Positions 1-11,298 of a stretch of DNA of 64,000 bases are shown piece after piece (position 1 is the first letter of the stretch; every line of letters starts with the position of its first letter). The notes below the pieces were generated by a model that saw only the letters and a list, made by a program, of their open reading frames with translations, did no database searches and was not told the origin of the DNA. Source of the DNA: Quercus robur (lineage: Eukaryota; Streptophyta; Magnoliopsida; Fagales; Fagaceae); NCBI RefSeq assembly GCF_932294415.1, contig NC_065535.1, positions 81,985,862-82,049,861 of the forward strand. Direction: 5' to 3'. The position numbers and the translations under genes were made by a program.

Positions 1-1063
1 AAAAATTCAGATCTACATCTAATAAAAATACATATCTGTTTTATTTTAAAGAAAAAGAATTGTCAATGTGTAGATTTTTGAAAATAAGAAAGAGATCACA
101 ACAATACTAGAAGAATTAAGGACATGTTTTGACACAATAAATTAACAATTCATGATATGAGTACTTGAAATAACTAAACTAAAAAAAAAACATACGTCAT
201 CACCATGAGAGAAGCTTAAAGAAAAGAAAAGGGTATTGAAAACAACCTCTTGCATTGAGCACTTCTTGTTCTTGAGAGGAAATTTTAGGGTTCAAACAAA
301 TTTATTCAATTATCTTTGAAACCTAAAAACCCTAATTTAAGAGAAAATACTAGAAAAGGGGAGTGAGAAATTTGAGAGTGTCCAAAGGTGTCTCTCCTTG
401 AGCGTAAAAGAATGTCTAAGAGGGGTCTGAATGTTGGGAGGCATCTCCTATTTATAGAGGTGTTAATTGCTTAGAAAATAAGCTAGGTTTGCTTAAAAAT
501 TAAGTCCAATCAGCTTAAAAAATAAGAAAAAAAACGTATGGGGGAAAATCCTTTAAAAAAAAGGAGATTTGGATAAAAGTAATCTAATTTTTCATATCAA
601 AACTATCTCAACAACTTTGCCAAAAATAGCCTAGTCTGAATTTTGAGTTCTACTAGGCCAAAAGTGCCTTGGAACTTGAATTTGAAATCTATTACTTGAT
701 TAGCACGTTTTTGAAGTGTTTTCCAACCCTAAGACTATATTTGGACGAATTTCAGAGTTATTTTCACGATAAACCTCATTCCAAAGTGATAATTATGACT
801 TTTAAAATAATTATTTTGAATATAATTATCCCAAAAGCCTAATTATCCACAATCTTTAAATATTATCAACTTATTTGTTTTAATCCTATGCAACAAATCT
901 TACTTTAAGAAAAATACTCCACCATTAGAATCTCAAGATCATTTTTATGATATGCAATGAATGAATTAATGCATGTAATGTAGTCATGATTTTTGGGGTA
1001 CATAGATGGTCACTCTAGTTGTCTTCCTTGATTAAATCATGGGTGCAAAATCGAGTGTCTACA
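1..1063 (-). mobile_element. Partial LTR of a retrotransposon, cut by the window edge
   Basis: Read on the minus strand, the sequence starts at 1063 with TGTAGACACTCGATTTTGCA, a start typical of plant Ty3/gypsy LTRs. A TATA box (TATAAATA) lies at 449-456 in the same direction, with a pyrimidine-rich leader after it. No gag or pol is visible. The other LTR end lies outside the window or was not recognised, so the left limit is simply the window edge. Confidence 0.5.
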
Positions 1064-2468
1064 CACACATTTCACACTTTTTCAGTTTCACACAAAGCTT
1101 GCGCCTCTACCTCTACCTCTACCTCTACCCTTTCAGCTTTTCTCCGCCTTTGACTATGCCTTTACTCTTTTCTTTTATCTTCTCTTCTTAGTTCTTTCAG
1201 TCCTTAAATCTTCAAACCAATCTTTCTCTTTCTCGGCATATATGCTCCACACTCCACTGCTCTGCTTTCTCACTTCTCTGTTTTGGTGGTCTTTAAAGCT
1301 GATTAAGTTGGTCTTGCTAGCTACTATTGGGTGGCCTTTCTATATACTGGTGCAGGACAATGAATTGTACAGTCAATATTCAGATTAGCTGACTTTATTG
1401 ACTTTTGCATCATTAGTAAAGTTGATTAAGATGGTTTGCTAGTTTACTTGTTTTGTTTGTTTTAAGATCTATCTCTTTTTGAAGCTGTAAACTTGTAATT
1501 ATATGCATTTTGATAGTGAACTATTAACATTAGAGACTTTTTCCATCATGAATTTATGACTATAAATAATTTTTGTCATGCTTAAAATTGTCAAAATTGA
1601 AAGGATATTAACAAGTGGCATTAAGTGCAATTCATTTCCTTAATTGATTTTATTCATTCTCTCTAAATAGGTTGTTATTGATTTGTTTTTGTAATTGAAA
1701 TAAGAAAAAGCTTGTTTGAAAAATACCGGTCAACTCGACCTGCCCCGTGACCCAATTGACTCATTTAAAAATGACCCGTTTTGACTCGCAACCCGATTGA
1801 CCTGTTTAAAAATGACCCGTTTTGCCACGTCTAGTCTCACAATAGTATTATGGTGCATTCTTAAGAAATTGGTGTAATCACAATAGCATAATAGTTCATA
1901 ACGGTTTGTTTTTTTGTGGACGTGAAAATGCCATATTCAAGTAACAGACTTGCCCAAGGGGTGCCAGGGCCCTTACCCCACCCAAGTTCCCGAGTTAAAA
2001 AAATAAAAAAAAATAAAAAATATTCAAATTCAAATTCAAAATTTTATAACTCTAAACTCAATACTTTTTTTTAATAATGAAAAGTAACTTTTAACCTTCC
2101 TAATGTAGTCAAGAATAAACAAATTTGAACATCTATAATCTATAATTTATAATACATATAAAATCAAAGACGTTTGACCTTCGATTGGCCTCAAAATATT
2201 GTGCCACATAAGAATTTGAGGTCTTACCATTTTACACGTAATTATTTTAATATGTATATCTTTTAATCAGTTCAAATTATATTATATTCTTAAACTCTTC
2301 ATTAGAATCTTGCCAAATCATTTTAAAAAAATGTTAGAATATATAGTTTCATCTATAAACACAATCATAACATCTTCTCCAAAAAAGAAAATCATGACAA
2401 ATATTTAATGCTAGAATATATAGTTTTGTATACAAATACAATTGTAATAAATGTTTATTAATAATTAT
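1064..2468. other. AT-rich intergenic stretch
   Basis: No gene is recognisable. A CTCTAC hexamer is repeated about four times at 1105-1129. At about 1735-1825 two diverged copies of a motif containing AATGACCCGTTTTG occur; similar words recur in the old repeat at 59.5-61.9 kb. A candidate micro-insertion lies at 2373-2389 and is listed separately. Confidence 0.5.
2373..2389 (+). mobile_element. Tail-only micro-insertion (candidate)
   Basis: A stub TCTTCTCC followed by an A-rich tail sits between AATCATAACA (2363-2372) and AATCATGACA (2390-2399), a 10-bp direct repeat with one mismatch. It has the same layout as the other micro-insertions in this window. The mismatch makes it the weakest case. 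Confidence 0.4.
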
Positions 2469-3271
2469 TGTAGGGATAAAGGACCCAAATATGAGTATTG
2501 GGCCGTGAGTCGTGTTTGAGGACATCAACTAGTCCGAGGACAAGTAATAATGACGGAGGTCTACAGGACAATGGTTTGTGGAAGGAGTTTGGTTATGAGG
2601 AATTGGAAGTATTGTCCGAGGAGAAGTACCTCCTCAGCTAAACAAAGTAGAGGTTATAAGTCTGACTTTTCATAAAAAATAAGGCAATAGACGATCATAC
2701 TGGCAAGGAGAAGCATTAGGTGGGGATAAGACAAAAAAGAGTTGGGAAATATCTTAAAAGAAAGCTGGTACTACCACATTGAATGCTCTGCAGCTAACCT
2801 CCTAGTCGAATTAATGTGGAGGTGATACCTAAATAGTAACGTTCAACCTTACAGTTACCCACAAAGACTTCAAGAAGGTGCTAATGGGACAAGTATCAAA
2901 ACCAGCAATCTAATCTATACGTGGAGGGGGGAGATGAAGTAAGAAAGGAGAATATAAAAAAGAAAGATCCCACTGCAAAGGGATCATCAGATAATTGGTA
3001 GAAAAATCACTATACGCTCAAGAACTGTAGTTTTGTACAAGTCTAAGAGAAATATATATAAGAACAACCTTACTCGGACTTGACTGAGGAGGACTTTTCT
3101 TGTCCAAACCATTCGTTTATGCTTTCCAGTAACAACTAACCTATTATGATTATTGTCCACCCCACTTATTGGAAGTTCAGTTTCAAATCCATTCTCTACA
3201 AATTCATTATTTTGGGCTCTTTGGGCCATTGACCTTACTTTTGGGTTTTGGAAGCAAAACGTATCCTTACA
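2469..3271 (+). mobile_element. Solo LTR, family A, copy 1
   Basis: The 803-bp unit begins TGTAGGGATAAAGG and ends CCTTACA. It is flanked by the exact 5-bp duplication ATTAT (2464-2468 and 3272-3276). A TATA box (TATAAAAA, 2953-2960) on the plus strand sets the orientation. There is no internal domain, so this is a solo LTR left by LTR-LTR recombination. It is clearly homologous over its full length to 4049-4873. Confidence 0.9.
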
Positions 3272-4048
3272 ATTATCATAAATATCAACTTTTATATTCT
3301 AATAAAATTAAAAAAGAAAAAAAATCATATTATATTAAATTTTCTCATGCAATGCACAATTACCAACTAGTGAAATATTATAGCAATATCTCCTAATCAA
3401 TGTGCCAAATTTTATATGTTGTCTTTAAAAGAAAATTACAAAACCATATACCTTTTGAGGTCGTTTACAACTAACACTAATATTGATACTTTTAAGTTAA
3501 AATGAAATAAACAAGTCATAAAATGTCTTTAGAAAATCAAGGCATAGATAGAACATTTTAAAATTTTGAGAATACAATCATATAAGTTAATTTAATTTTT
3601 TCATTTTACTTTTAAGTATTCAAATAGATATTTGAAATATCTTACATTTAGATTAATCTTTTAACTTCATATGTTAATGACCATTTATTTGTTATTTGTT
3701 ATTTATTTATTTGAAATATATTTTTATAGTCACTTAATTTGTGAAGAAGCTTAAATGTAAGTATGTAACAATATTATACTAACTCTAATACTAGGCTAGA
3801 AAAAAAAATTAAAACAAAACACGAAAAATACATATTATAACTTACTTGAGCTTACATTTACATTATATTTTTTATGTTAATCAAATATTTTGTTTAATAA
3901 ATTAAATAATTTTTTATTCTATTAATAAATATTTTTTGAAATTTTGTTTTCAATTTTTTCTCTAATATAATTTCCCTCTTCCCAACCAAAAATCTAGCTT
4001 TGTCAATGGTAAAAGGTATAAGCCGAAAATAATAATAATAATAATAAT
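3272..4048. other. AT-rich intergenic DNA
   Basis: Very AT-rich, with poly-A and poly-T stretches and no coding signal. It ends in an AAT microsatellite (about 4028-4048) that is the target of the next solo LTR. Confidence 0.5.
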
Positions 4049-4873
4049 TGTAGGGATAAAGGGCGTAAATATGAGTATTGGGTCGTAAGCTGTGTCCGAG
4101 GACATCAAGTAGTCTAATGACAAGTAATAATGACGGAGGTCTATAGGACAATGGTTCGTGGAAGGAGTTTGGTTATGAGGAATTGGAAGTGTTGTCTGAG
4201 GAGAAGTGCCTCCTCGGCTAAACAAAGTAGAGGTCATAAGTTCGACCTTTCATAAAAAAATAAGGCAACAAATGATCATATTGACAAGGAGAAGCATTAA
4301 ATGGGGATAAGACAAAAAAGAGTTGGGAAATATTTGAGAAGAAAGCTATAACTACCATATTGAATGCTCTACAACTAACCTCCTGACCGCATTAATGTGG
4401 AGGTGATTACCTGAACAGTAACATTCAGCCTTACAGCTACCCACAAAGATTTCAAGAAGGTGCTGATAGGACAAGTATCAAAACCAGCAATCTAATCTAC
4501 ACGTGGAGAGCAGAGATGAAGTAAGGAAGGAGAATATAAAGAAGAAAGATCCCACTGCAAAGGGATCATCATATAATTGGTAGAAAAATCACTGTATGCT
4601 CAAAAACAGTAGTTTTGTATAAGTCTAAGAGAAATATATATATATATATATATATAAACAACCTTCCTCAAACTTGACCGAGGAGGACTTTTCTTTTCCA
4701 AACTATTCGTTTACGCTTTCCAATAACAAGTTAACAACTAACTTATTGTGATTATTGTCCACCTCAATCATTGAAAGTTCAGTTTCCAACTCACTCTCTA
4801 CAAATTCATTGTTTTGAGTTTTTTAGGCCATTGACCTTGCTTTTGGGTTTTGGGAGCAAAACGATTCCTTACA
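4049..4873 (+). mobile_element. Solo LTR, family A, copy 2
   Basis: The 825-bp unit has the same TGTAGGGATAAAGG start and CCTTACA end as the copy at 2469. It is flanked by ATAAT on both sides (4044-4048, 4874-4878). Because the target is an AAT microsatellite, this duplication is weaker proof than usual. A TATA box lies at 4535-4540, and a TA microsatellite at about 4635-4655 adds to its length. Confidence 0.88.
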
Positions 4874-4902
4874 ATAATAATAATAATAATAATAATAATA
4901 AT
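4874..4902. repeat. AAT microsatellite between two solo LTRs
   Basis: About ten AAT units separate the solo LTRs 4049-4873 and 4903-5678. The same trinucleotide continues at about 4028-4048 and 5679-5684. Both LTRs therefore landed in one ancestral AAT tract. Confidence 0.9.
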
Positions 4903-5678
4903 TGTGGGGACCAGTTAATTAGGAAGTATTGTTAAAGTAGTATTAATTGGGCCTATGGCCCAATCCGAGGATGTTAGACCATCTGAGGAGGTCCAAATAA
5001 GGTCATAAGGGGAATGAAATGGAGGGAGGAGTAGAGACAAAGTGAGATAGGGCCCCATAACCGTCCGAGGACAAAAACCTTCTCGGCAACATGTGTTCGA
5101 GGTGAATCTGAGTGCATTATCATCGCAGACTTACTTCGGGGTTACATCATAACTAAGGGTAGGATATTGGACCAGGGACAAGAATAAAAAGGTAGATAAA
5201 TATCTTCAAAGGTTGTTACCTCCGCATTAATTCCCTCTCAACCAACTCTTTGGCCACATTAATGTGGAAGTGATGCATGAACAGTGATGAAGCAGCCTTA
5301 CAGCTAATGGTTGATTGTTCTAGGAAGTGTTGGATGGGACAGGAAGGAATCCCCCGAATCTAACCTACACGTGTGTGGTAAGGATGACACCAAGATTGCA
5401 GTATATAACATGGAAGAATGCACTGAGAGAGGGGGGGGGGGGGGAAACTCCTGTACAATTTTATTTTGAAGAAAACCATATGAAACAAACAATTGAAGCT
5501 ATGGCAAAGATAGATTGCTGATGGTACTTGCATCAAACCGTCTTGAAACGTTAAATCTAATTATTTTTCTTCTAGGATAGATCTAGTTCTTTTACCCACT
5601 CTCTACAAATTTATTATTTGGGCCGTTAGCGTTTAAGCCCAACCCCGTTTTGGGACCAATACAATTTCAGTCCTTACA
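4903..5678 (+). mobile_element. Solo LTR, family B
   Basis: The 776-bp unit begins TGTGGGGACC and ends AGTCCTTACA. It is flanked by ATAAT (4898-4902 and 5679-5683). It shares CCGAGG words and general layout with family A but is not a close copy. A TATA box (TATATAA, 5402-5408) gives plus orientation. A run of 14 G lies at 5431-5444. Confidence 0.85.
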
Positions 5679-6504
5679 ATAATAATTTAAAGTCCTTCTC
5701 AAGCTAAACTAAAAACAATATTCACGGATGAGAATTTAGGAAGTACTTTTGATAAATAAAAACAAAATGGATTCTTTAAATGACATGATTTGGAAATGTT
5801 GGGTTATTTACAATTCTCTCCTTAATTATTGGGTCATTTGCACTTTTTTTCCTTTAACTATTGAATCATTTACGATTCTCCTCTCAAGGGTATTTTAGTA
5901 ATTTCATTGTGGAATATTTTAGAAATCAAAAGATTTAGTCATGTGTTAACATGTTTTTTTTTTTTTGAAAGGAGTCATGTGTTAACATGTTAATTAGCAG
6001 TATTTCATTTCAACAGTTAAGGGGAGATATTACTTAATTTTATTGTTTAGGGAGAGATTTGTGAATTATCCCATAAATAAAGGTTTTTTCCAAAGAAAAT
6101 CGATTTACTTTTAATCAAAATGACTAAGTTTATATTACGTTCTTCTTCTTTCTTTTTAAACTATTTTTTCTTAAATAATGTGCACATATAACATGCTTAA
6201 TTTTGATATAAAAAAATCAAATGACAAATTTTTTTTAAAATATATATATATATATATATATAAATCCCCACAAACTATGTCATTTTAAGTTATTTTCTTA
6301 TTATTATTGTTTATACCAGTTAGTAATTCATGTAATGCACGGGAATGACGTAATATAATTTTTCCTCTTATTCATTTTTTTGTTTAATTATGAAATTTGA
6401 TCATTATGGTAGTTAAGAATAAATATTTATTATAATTGTATTTGTATATAGAAATATATATTATAGCCTTAGGTATTTATTATGATTGTATTTGTATATG
6501 GAAT
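5679..6504. other. AT-rich intergenic DNA
   Basis: No gene is seen. The stretch holds a TA microsatellite at about 6239-6262 and the micro-insertion at 5956-5972. The last five bases before the gypsy element are its target-site copy. Confidence 0.5.
5956..5972 (-). mobile_element. Tail-only micro-insertion
   Basis: The 17-bp insert reads CCTTTC plus 11 A on the minus strand. It lies between two exact 19-bp copies of AGTCATGTGTTAACATGTT (5937-5955 and 5973-5991). Confidence 0.75.
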
Positions 6505-6509
6505 ATACA

Positions 6510-7197
6510 TGTGGTTACACGATTTTCCTGGCCCAACTTGAGTTGATTAGGCCCTGGCCCAAAGCGCAACCCACAATAATTATTTGTAGAGGATGGGTCA
6601 AAGAACTTGGCCTCAGTGAACTTGTTCGGTCTTATGCATGGGCAGTATGGTTTGCAAAAGGAAAATAGAAAAAACACCAGAATGGATCTTTCTCAAGTCT
6701 GATTTTATTTCTTTTTTGTTCCTGATACAGTTCTCCCGTCCCCTTCTTTGAGGGACTCCACTACATTATATATTTTTCTTCTTTTCATCCCAGCCTTACA
6801 CCTGTTAATCATCCAAGCATCCACTCGAGCACCTGTCCCATCAGGCGCCCTCATCAGACCCTTTGTGAGTTGCAGAGGCCAAGGCGGTACTGTTCAGGAG
6901 TCTTTTCCTCATTAATGCGGCCAAGAGGGTGGTTGGGGCGCAATTAATGTGGTGGTAGCCTTCCGTGAGATATTTTGAATTTAATTCGTTTTATATGTTA
7001 GGAAGACGAGCTGAAATGGCTGGGGCAAGTTTCTCGTCTGGGCTTCGCGATGTCCGAGGAGGAGTTACTCCTCGGACAGGTTTCCTTGACGCTATTGGGG
7101 TTGAATAGCGCTTCATATGAGGCTTTTCGTTGGACAGGACGCTCCTCGGACGGGCCTGAGCTTGGAATAGCCCATCATTTTTGGGCCGGGCCCCACA
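6510..7197 (-). mobile_element. 3' LTR of the gypsy element
   Basis: It is a direct repeat of 16587-17274 with the same length and about five substitutions. On the minus strand it starts TGTGGGGCCC and ends GTAACCACA. Its copy of the LTR TATA box is at 6765-6772. Confidence 0.95.
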
Positions 7198-7215
7198 ATA
7201 GCCCCTCAAAACTCC
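7198..7215 (-). promoter_or_regulatory. Polypurine tract region
   Basis: Directly upstream of the 3' LTR on the minus strand is GGAGTTTTGAGGGGCTAT. Its GAGGGG core is the likely plus-strand primer site for reverse transcription. The tract is short and not purely purine. Confidence 0.55.
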
Positions 7216-7332
7216 GGTTTTTACCTCCCTCCGAGGGGAAAGGCGGGGTTTTGATGTTTGTGAGTGGAGGGAAATAAGGAGATCGTGGGGCGTGCGTGCG
7301 GACCGTTACTTTTGACGCGCTACAATTTACGA

Positions 7333-7462
7333 GACGTGGCCATTAACTTCTGGAGGCGTTATGTTCCCTTCATCCAACGGCTTGGCGTGGATCGAACGGC
7401 CATCGTTTCTTCCCGTATTTCTAGGCAGGGATGATCTTTTCTCTCTCCTCCCGGCTATATAA
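7333..7462 (+). promoter_or_regulatory. Promoter of the antisense gene inside the element
   Basis: A clear TATA box (TATATAA, 7456-7462, in GC-rich surroundings) lies on the plus strand, opposite to gag-pol. About 120 bp upstream is GACGTGGC (7333-7340), which matches the G-box/ABRE core ACGTGGC. Transcription would start near 7490. A probable 5'UTR intron runs from a GTACC donor near 7646 to the TTCAG acceptor just before the ATG at 7741. Confidence 0.65.
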
Positions 7463-7740
7463 GACGCCAGAGGGGTTCAGTTCCTTCTTTCATCTGCATT
7501 TCGCAAACCTCAAAGGACTCCAGAGAACTCCATCGAATCCCAGAGATATACGAACACTTGCGTCCGTTACGCCGCCGTAGCCGTTCTTGTGAAGCACTTC
7601 GTCCAAGAGAGATTCCCAGGCGTCCCCTTGAGCGTTTTGTGAAGGTACCAGTACATTTCGCCTTTCTCTCCGTTTCAATTCCCTCCTCGGACTCTACTTT
7701 TCTTTTCAGTCTTTACTTTCATTTCCTCAGTTTAGTTCAG

Positions 7741-10170
7741 ATGGGTAGATTCGAAAAATTAGTAAAAACTCCTGCCGCTATGGAAGCCTTTAGGGCTAAA
7801 TACCACATTCCCCCGAGGGTTGGGCTGCGGCACTGTCCTCTTGAAGGAATATTGACCGATAGAGTTGAGGGAGAAGTCGTTATCCCCATGATTGCTTTCA
7901 TAGAGGGAGGGATGACACTTCCCATGCGTAGGATCACAAGGGAATACCTGTTCAACCATAGGTTGACGCCGTATCAGTGTGCCCCAAATATGTTCAAGAT
8001 ACTAGGCTGTGTAGATGTCTTAGACGAGCGGATGAATCTAGGCCTTACTTGGCACGATGTGGCTTATCTGTACGAGTGTCACCGCCTCGGGGATGACGGG
8101 TATTATCTTAAATCCCGGAACGAGGACGTTAGGTTGATCTCTTGTCTTCCAGTTTCCAATAAGACCGTGAAGAATGACTTCCTCATTGCTTCTGGGGAGT
8201 GGTTCGACGGTATTCATTGTCCAACTCGGGCAGGAAACCCAGGTGCGGCACTTTTAGGATTGGTCCTTTTTGGGAAAGGATTTAGTGTTGAGGGGTTACT
8301 TTTCTTGCTTTCTTTGTAATTGGAAAATTTCATGATCTAACCTCACTTTTCTTGATTTGTTTGCAGACAAAATTCACGTTGCTCCTCGGCTAAGCCTTGT
8401 GAACGTGCCAGCGCTAAACTATCTTCTCAGGTCGGAGATTTTCACTACCGGGGACGGACAGTTGCGTGCGGCCCATCTGGTTTTGGGCTATCAACCTCTG
8501 AGCAGCGCTTTCCAGGCAATCGGTCATGCTATAAGGGTTGGCAGTCCGAGGCTGGCTAGAATTGACGTGTCCCAGGACGGATTCCTAGCTGACCACGATT
8601 TGCCACCAGTGGTGTTGCCAGGTGTCAGAAATCCTTACTTGGCAGAGCAGCTACCTCCGGTAAACGAGCCTGGTGCTGCTGTTTTGGTTGAAGAAGGAGC
8701 TGAATCATCTCGTCTTTCCCTTGAGGAAGAAATAGACAAGTTTTACTTCGAGGAGGAAATTCAGCAAAACCCCCTGGTGGAGCTTTCTAATCCCGAAGCA
8801 GAGCAGGACCAACATTCCGCGGTTGGTGTTCCCTCAATCGTTATCTGCTTGGACGATACTTCAGACGAAGAGGTAGAGCCCATGGCAGGAAAGGGAAAGT
8901 CTCTAAAGGAGCTGATGACCTCTCGGGGAAAAGGTCAGTCATCAAAGGTTCAACCATCGAAGGGACCAAGTCCATCAAAGGTCAAAACCCTTCCCCCTGT
9001 GGTCCCCCAGGGCGTCTCGGACCCTGGCCTTAAGGTTAATCCGGACCTGAAGAAGAAGAGGCCGGTTGACACTCCTGAGGAGGGTGAGATGGTTGCCCAG
9101 CCGACCAAGCAAAAGACCACGCGGGCGCCAAGGAGCAGAAGGGGTAACTCCTCGGAGAGCCGGGATGAGGAGAACCTTGCTGACGTTCGCGCCTCCCCTC
9201 GTGTATGGAACCCCAAGCTGGAGCTGGATGGGGTTGCCATCTCCTACAATGCTTCGGTCCGAGAGTATAACCGAGGCCGGGCAGGGTACGTGGCGGATGC
9301 CTTAGAGCAACCCTTACTCCTTCCTCGGGACATGGAGGCCTATAGGCGATGCACTCAGCTCGAGCTCTTCCTATCCCTAAAAAGGGATCTCGCGTTGGTA
9401 AGTAATCCTTTTACTGTTCTATTGATTTTCCTATCTTGTTAGATTTCTGTAACACTGTTGTTTCGTTCGCAGATTACCCAACAGGTGTTCGTGGTTGAGG
9501 AGTTTTGCCGCAATAGCCGAAGTAGGGTCGAGGCTGAGACCCAGGCTCGGGCAGAGATGGAGAAAGCCTTGGGGTCTCTCAAGCACGAGCACCTTAAACT
9601 CACGGACGACTTTAAGGTGTCGGAGAACTGGCGCAAAAGTGCAGAGGCTGGTTTAAAGAGTGCTGAGACCCAGGCGGAGGACCAGCGCAAAGAGCTGTAC
9701 ACGACGCAGCTTGACCTCACCACCGAGAGGCAAGTAGTGCGGGATCTCAGGAATGCCCTGCAAAAGGTAGAGGATGAGCTGAGGCTGGTAAAGGAGGAGG
9801 CCCAGCTGATCCAAGAGGCCACAGAGGCTGAGAAGAATGCTGCTCGCCAGCTCGGGGCCGAAGAGACGGAGGCCAGGCTGTCTGAGGAGATCCCTGAGGT
9901 GTGCAGAGAGTACTGCGACCTTTCATGGGCTCATGCTCTCGACGCTGCAGGAGTTCCTGCGGATTCGGCCCTAAGACTGCCTGAGAGCATCTTCTATCCT
10001 CCGGAGATCCGGGCTAACCCTGATGAAGCCCAAGTCGCTTCGGAGCAAGACCTGGCGGTGCCTGATGCCGTCCTTGTGTCTAATGTGGCTAAGGATCCTG
10101 CCACAGACTCTACCATTGAGGTTCCTCCTCCTCAGCCCGAGCAGAAAGAAGATTCTCCCGCTACGGCTTA

Positions 10171-10171
<1 letters not shown>
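7741..10171 (+). CDS. Antisense three-exon gene carried by the gypsy element (gypsy-type Transposase_28-like domain plus coiled coil)
   Basis: Exons at 7741-8242, 8367-9397 and 9473-10171 join in frame across two GT-AG introns (phases 1 and 0) and give 743 codons plus TAG. Exon 1 resembles the plant family called 'putative gypsy type transposon' (Pfam Transposase_28): an EGGMTLPM segment, then a hydrophobic block with LTPYQCAPN. The middle exon is acidic and then Lys/Ser/Pro rich, likely disordered. Exon 3 is a long Glu/Lys/Ala coiled coil ending in a Pro/Glu tail. The start is the ATG right after a good acceptor; the frame is also open upstream to 7558 without a better start. It lies between pol and the 3' LTR on the opposite strand, like the antisense ORFs of Tat elements. 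Its molecular role is unknown. Confidence 0.8.

Positions 10172-10174
<3 letters not shown>

Positions 10175-10206
<32 letters not shown>
10175..10206 (+). repeat. 32-base poly-T run just after the antisense stop codon
   Basis: An uninterrupted T run starts four bases after the TAG of the antisense gene. On the gene's own strand it is T and not A, so it is not a retrogene tail. The 3'UTR seems to continue to about 10300, where AATATAAAATG could serve as a poly(A) signal. Confidence 0.85.
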
Positions 10207-10212
<6 letters not shown>

Positions 10213-10477
10213 AGAGTTGTCTTGTTTTTTCATTCTTTTGTAAGGACCTCTCTTTTTAATGTACTCGGAATATTAATATAAAATGTTCGTCTTGCTTACT
10301 ATGAATGTATGTCAATACCGCTCTTTTTTAAACATTTGCAACGAGGTAGATACAGGCAAACGGTCAAAATGAAAATGGGTTTTTGGGTTACGCGTTTGAG
10401 GGTCGCGATGGTGCTAGACTGTGCGCATGTATTAAAAGTGATTTCCTTTAAGTAATAATCTCCCAATCTATCACAAG

Positions 10478-11110
10478 TAATAATCTCCCCAAAAGTCTAT
10501 GGTCCGAGGAGCCAGGCAGGACTTAGGTTCTGCTTAAAACTATGAATTGTCATGAGTAATAATTTCCCCTAAAGTCTGTGGTCCAAGGAGCCATGCAGGA
10601 CTTAGGTTCTGTTTAAAACTATGAGCTGTCATGAGTAATAACTTCCCCAAAAGTCTGTGGTCCGAGGATCCATGCAGGACTTTGGTTTTGTTTAAAACTT
10701 ATAAATAGTTGGCTTAAATAATAATTTCCCCCAAGTCTGTGGTCCGAGGAGCCATGCAGGACTTGGGTTCTATTTAAAACTATGAGCTGTCATGAGTAAT
10801 AATTTCCCCAAAAGTCTGTGGTCCGAGGATCCATGCAGGACTTTGGTTTTGTTTAAAACTTATAAATAGTTGGCTTAAATAATAATTTCCCCCAAGTCTG
10901 TGGTCCGAGAAGCCATGCAGGACTTGGGTTCCGTTTAAAACTTATAAACAATCGGCTTAAGTATTAATTTCCCCCAAGTCTGTGGTCCGAGGAGCCATGC
11001 AGGACTTGGGTTCTATTTAAAACTTATAAACAATCGGCTTAAGTATTAATTTCCCCCAAGTCTGTGGTCCGAGGAGCCATGCAGGACTTGGGTTCTATTT
11101 AAAACTTATA
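10478..11110. repeat. Eight-copy tandem array, 79/82-bp period
   Basis: The word GGTCCGAGG or a one-base variant starts at 10501, 10580, 10659, 10741, 10820, 10902, 10984 and 11066, giving spacings of 79, 79, 82, 79, 82, 82 and 82. Each unit has inverted ends around this word (CCCAAGTC and GACTTGGG in the best copies), so it can fold as a hairpin with a loop of about 22 nt. The array sits between the 3' ends of the antisense gene and pol, so both transcripts may run into it. Confidence 0.92.
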
Positions 11111-11298
11111 AATAATTGTAATGTAGACTGGCAAGCGGCAAATAGTCATAAAAGCAAACGTATGCTAAGCCATTCTTATTAATAATAATACCTCCTGAGG
11201 TTATTTACATTCCATGGTCGAGGTACAGCTTTTTCATCCAAATCTTCTAGGTAGTAGGCGCCTATTCCGGCCACGGATGTGACACGGTATGGTCCCTC

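Noticed and set aside
6486..7277. Short frames inside the LTRs, repeated at 16515-17355
   Set aside because: They occur identically in both LTRs because these are copies; no conserved protein is evident.
10478..11110. CRISPR-like array
   Set aside because: Units are 79-82 bp, near-identical throughout without unique spacers, and located inside a plant retrotransposon.
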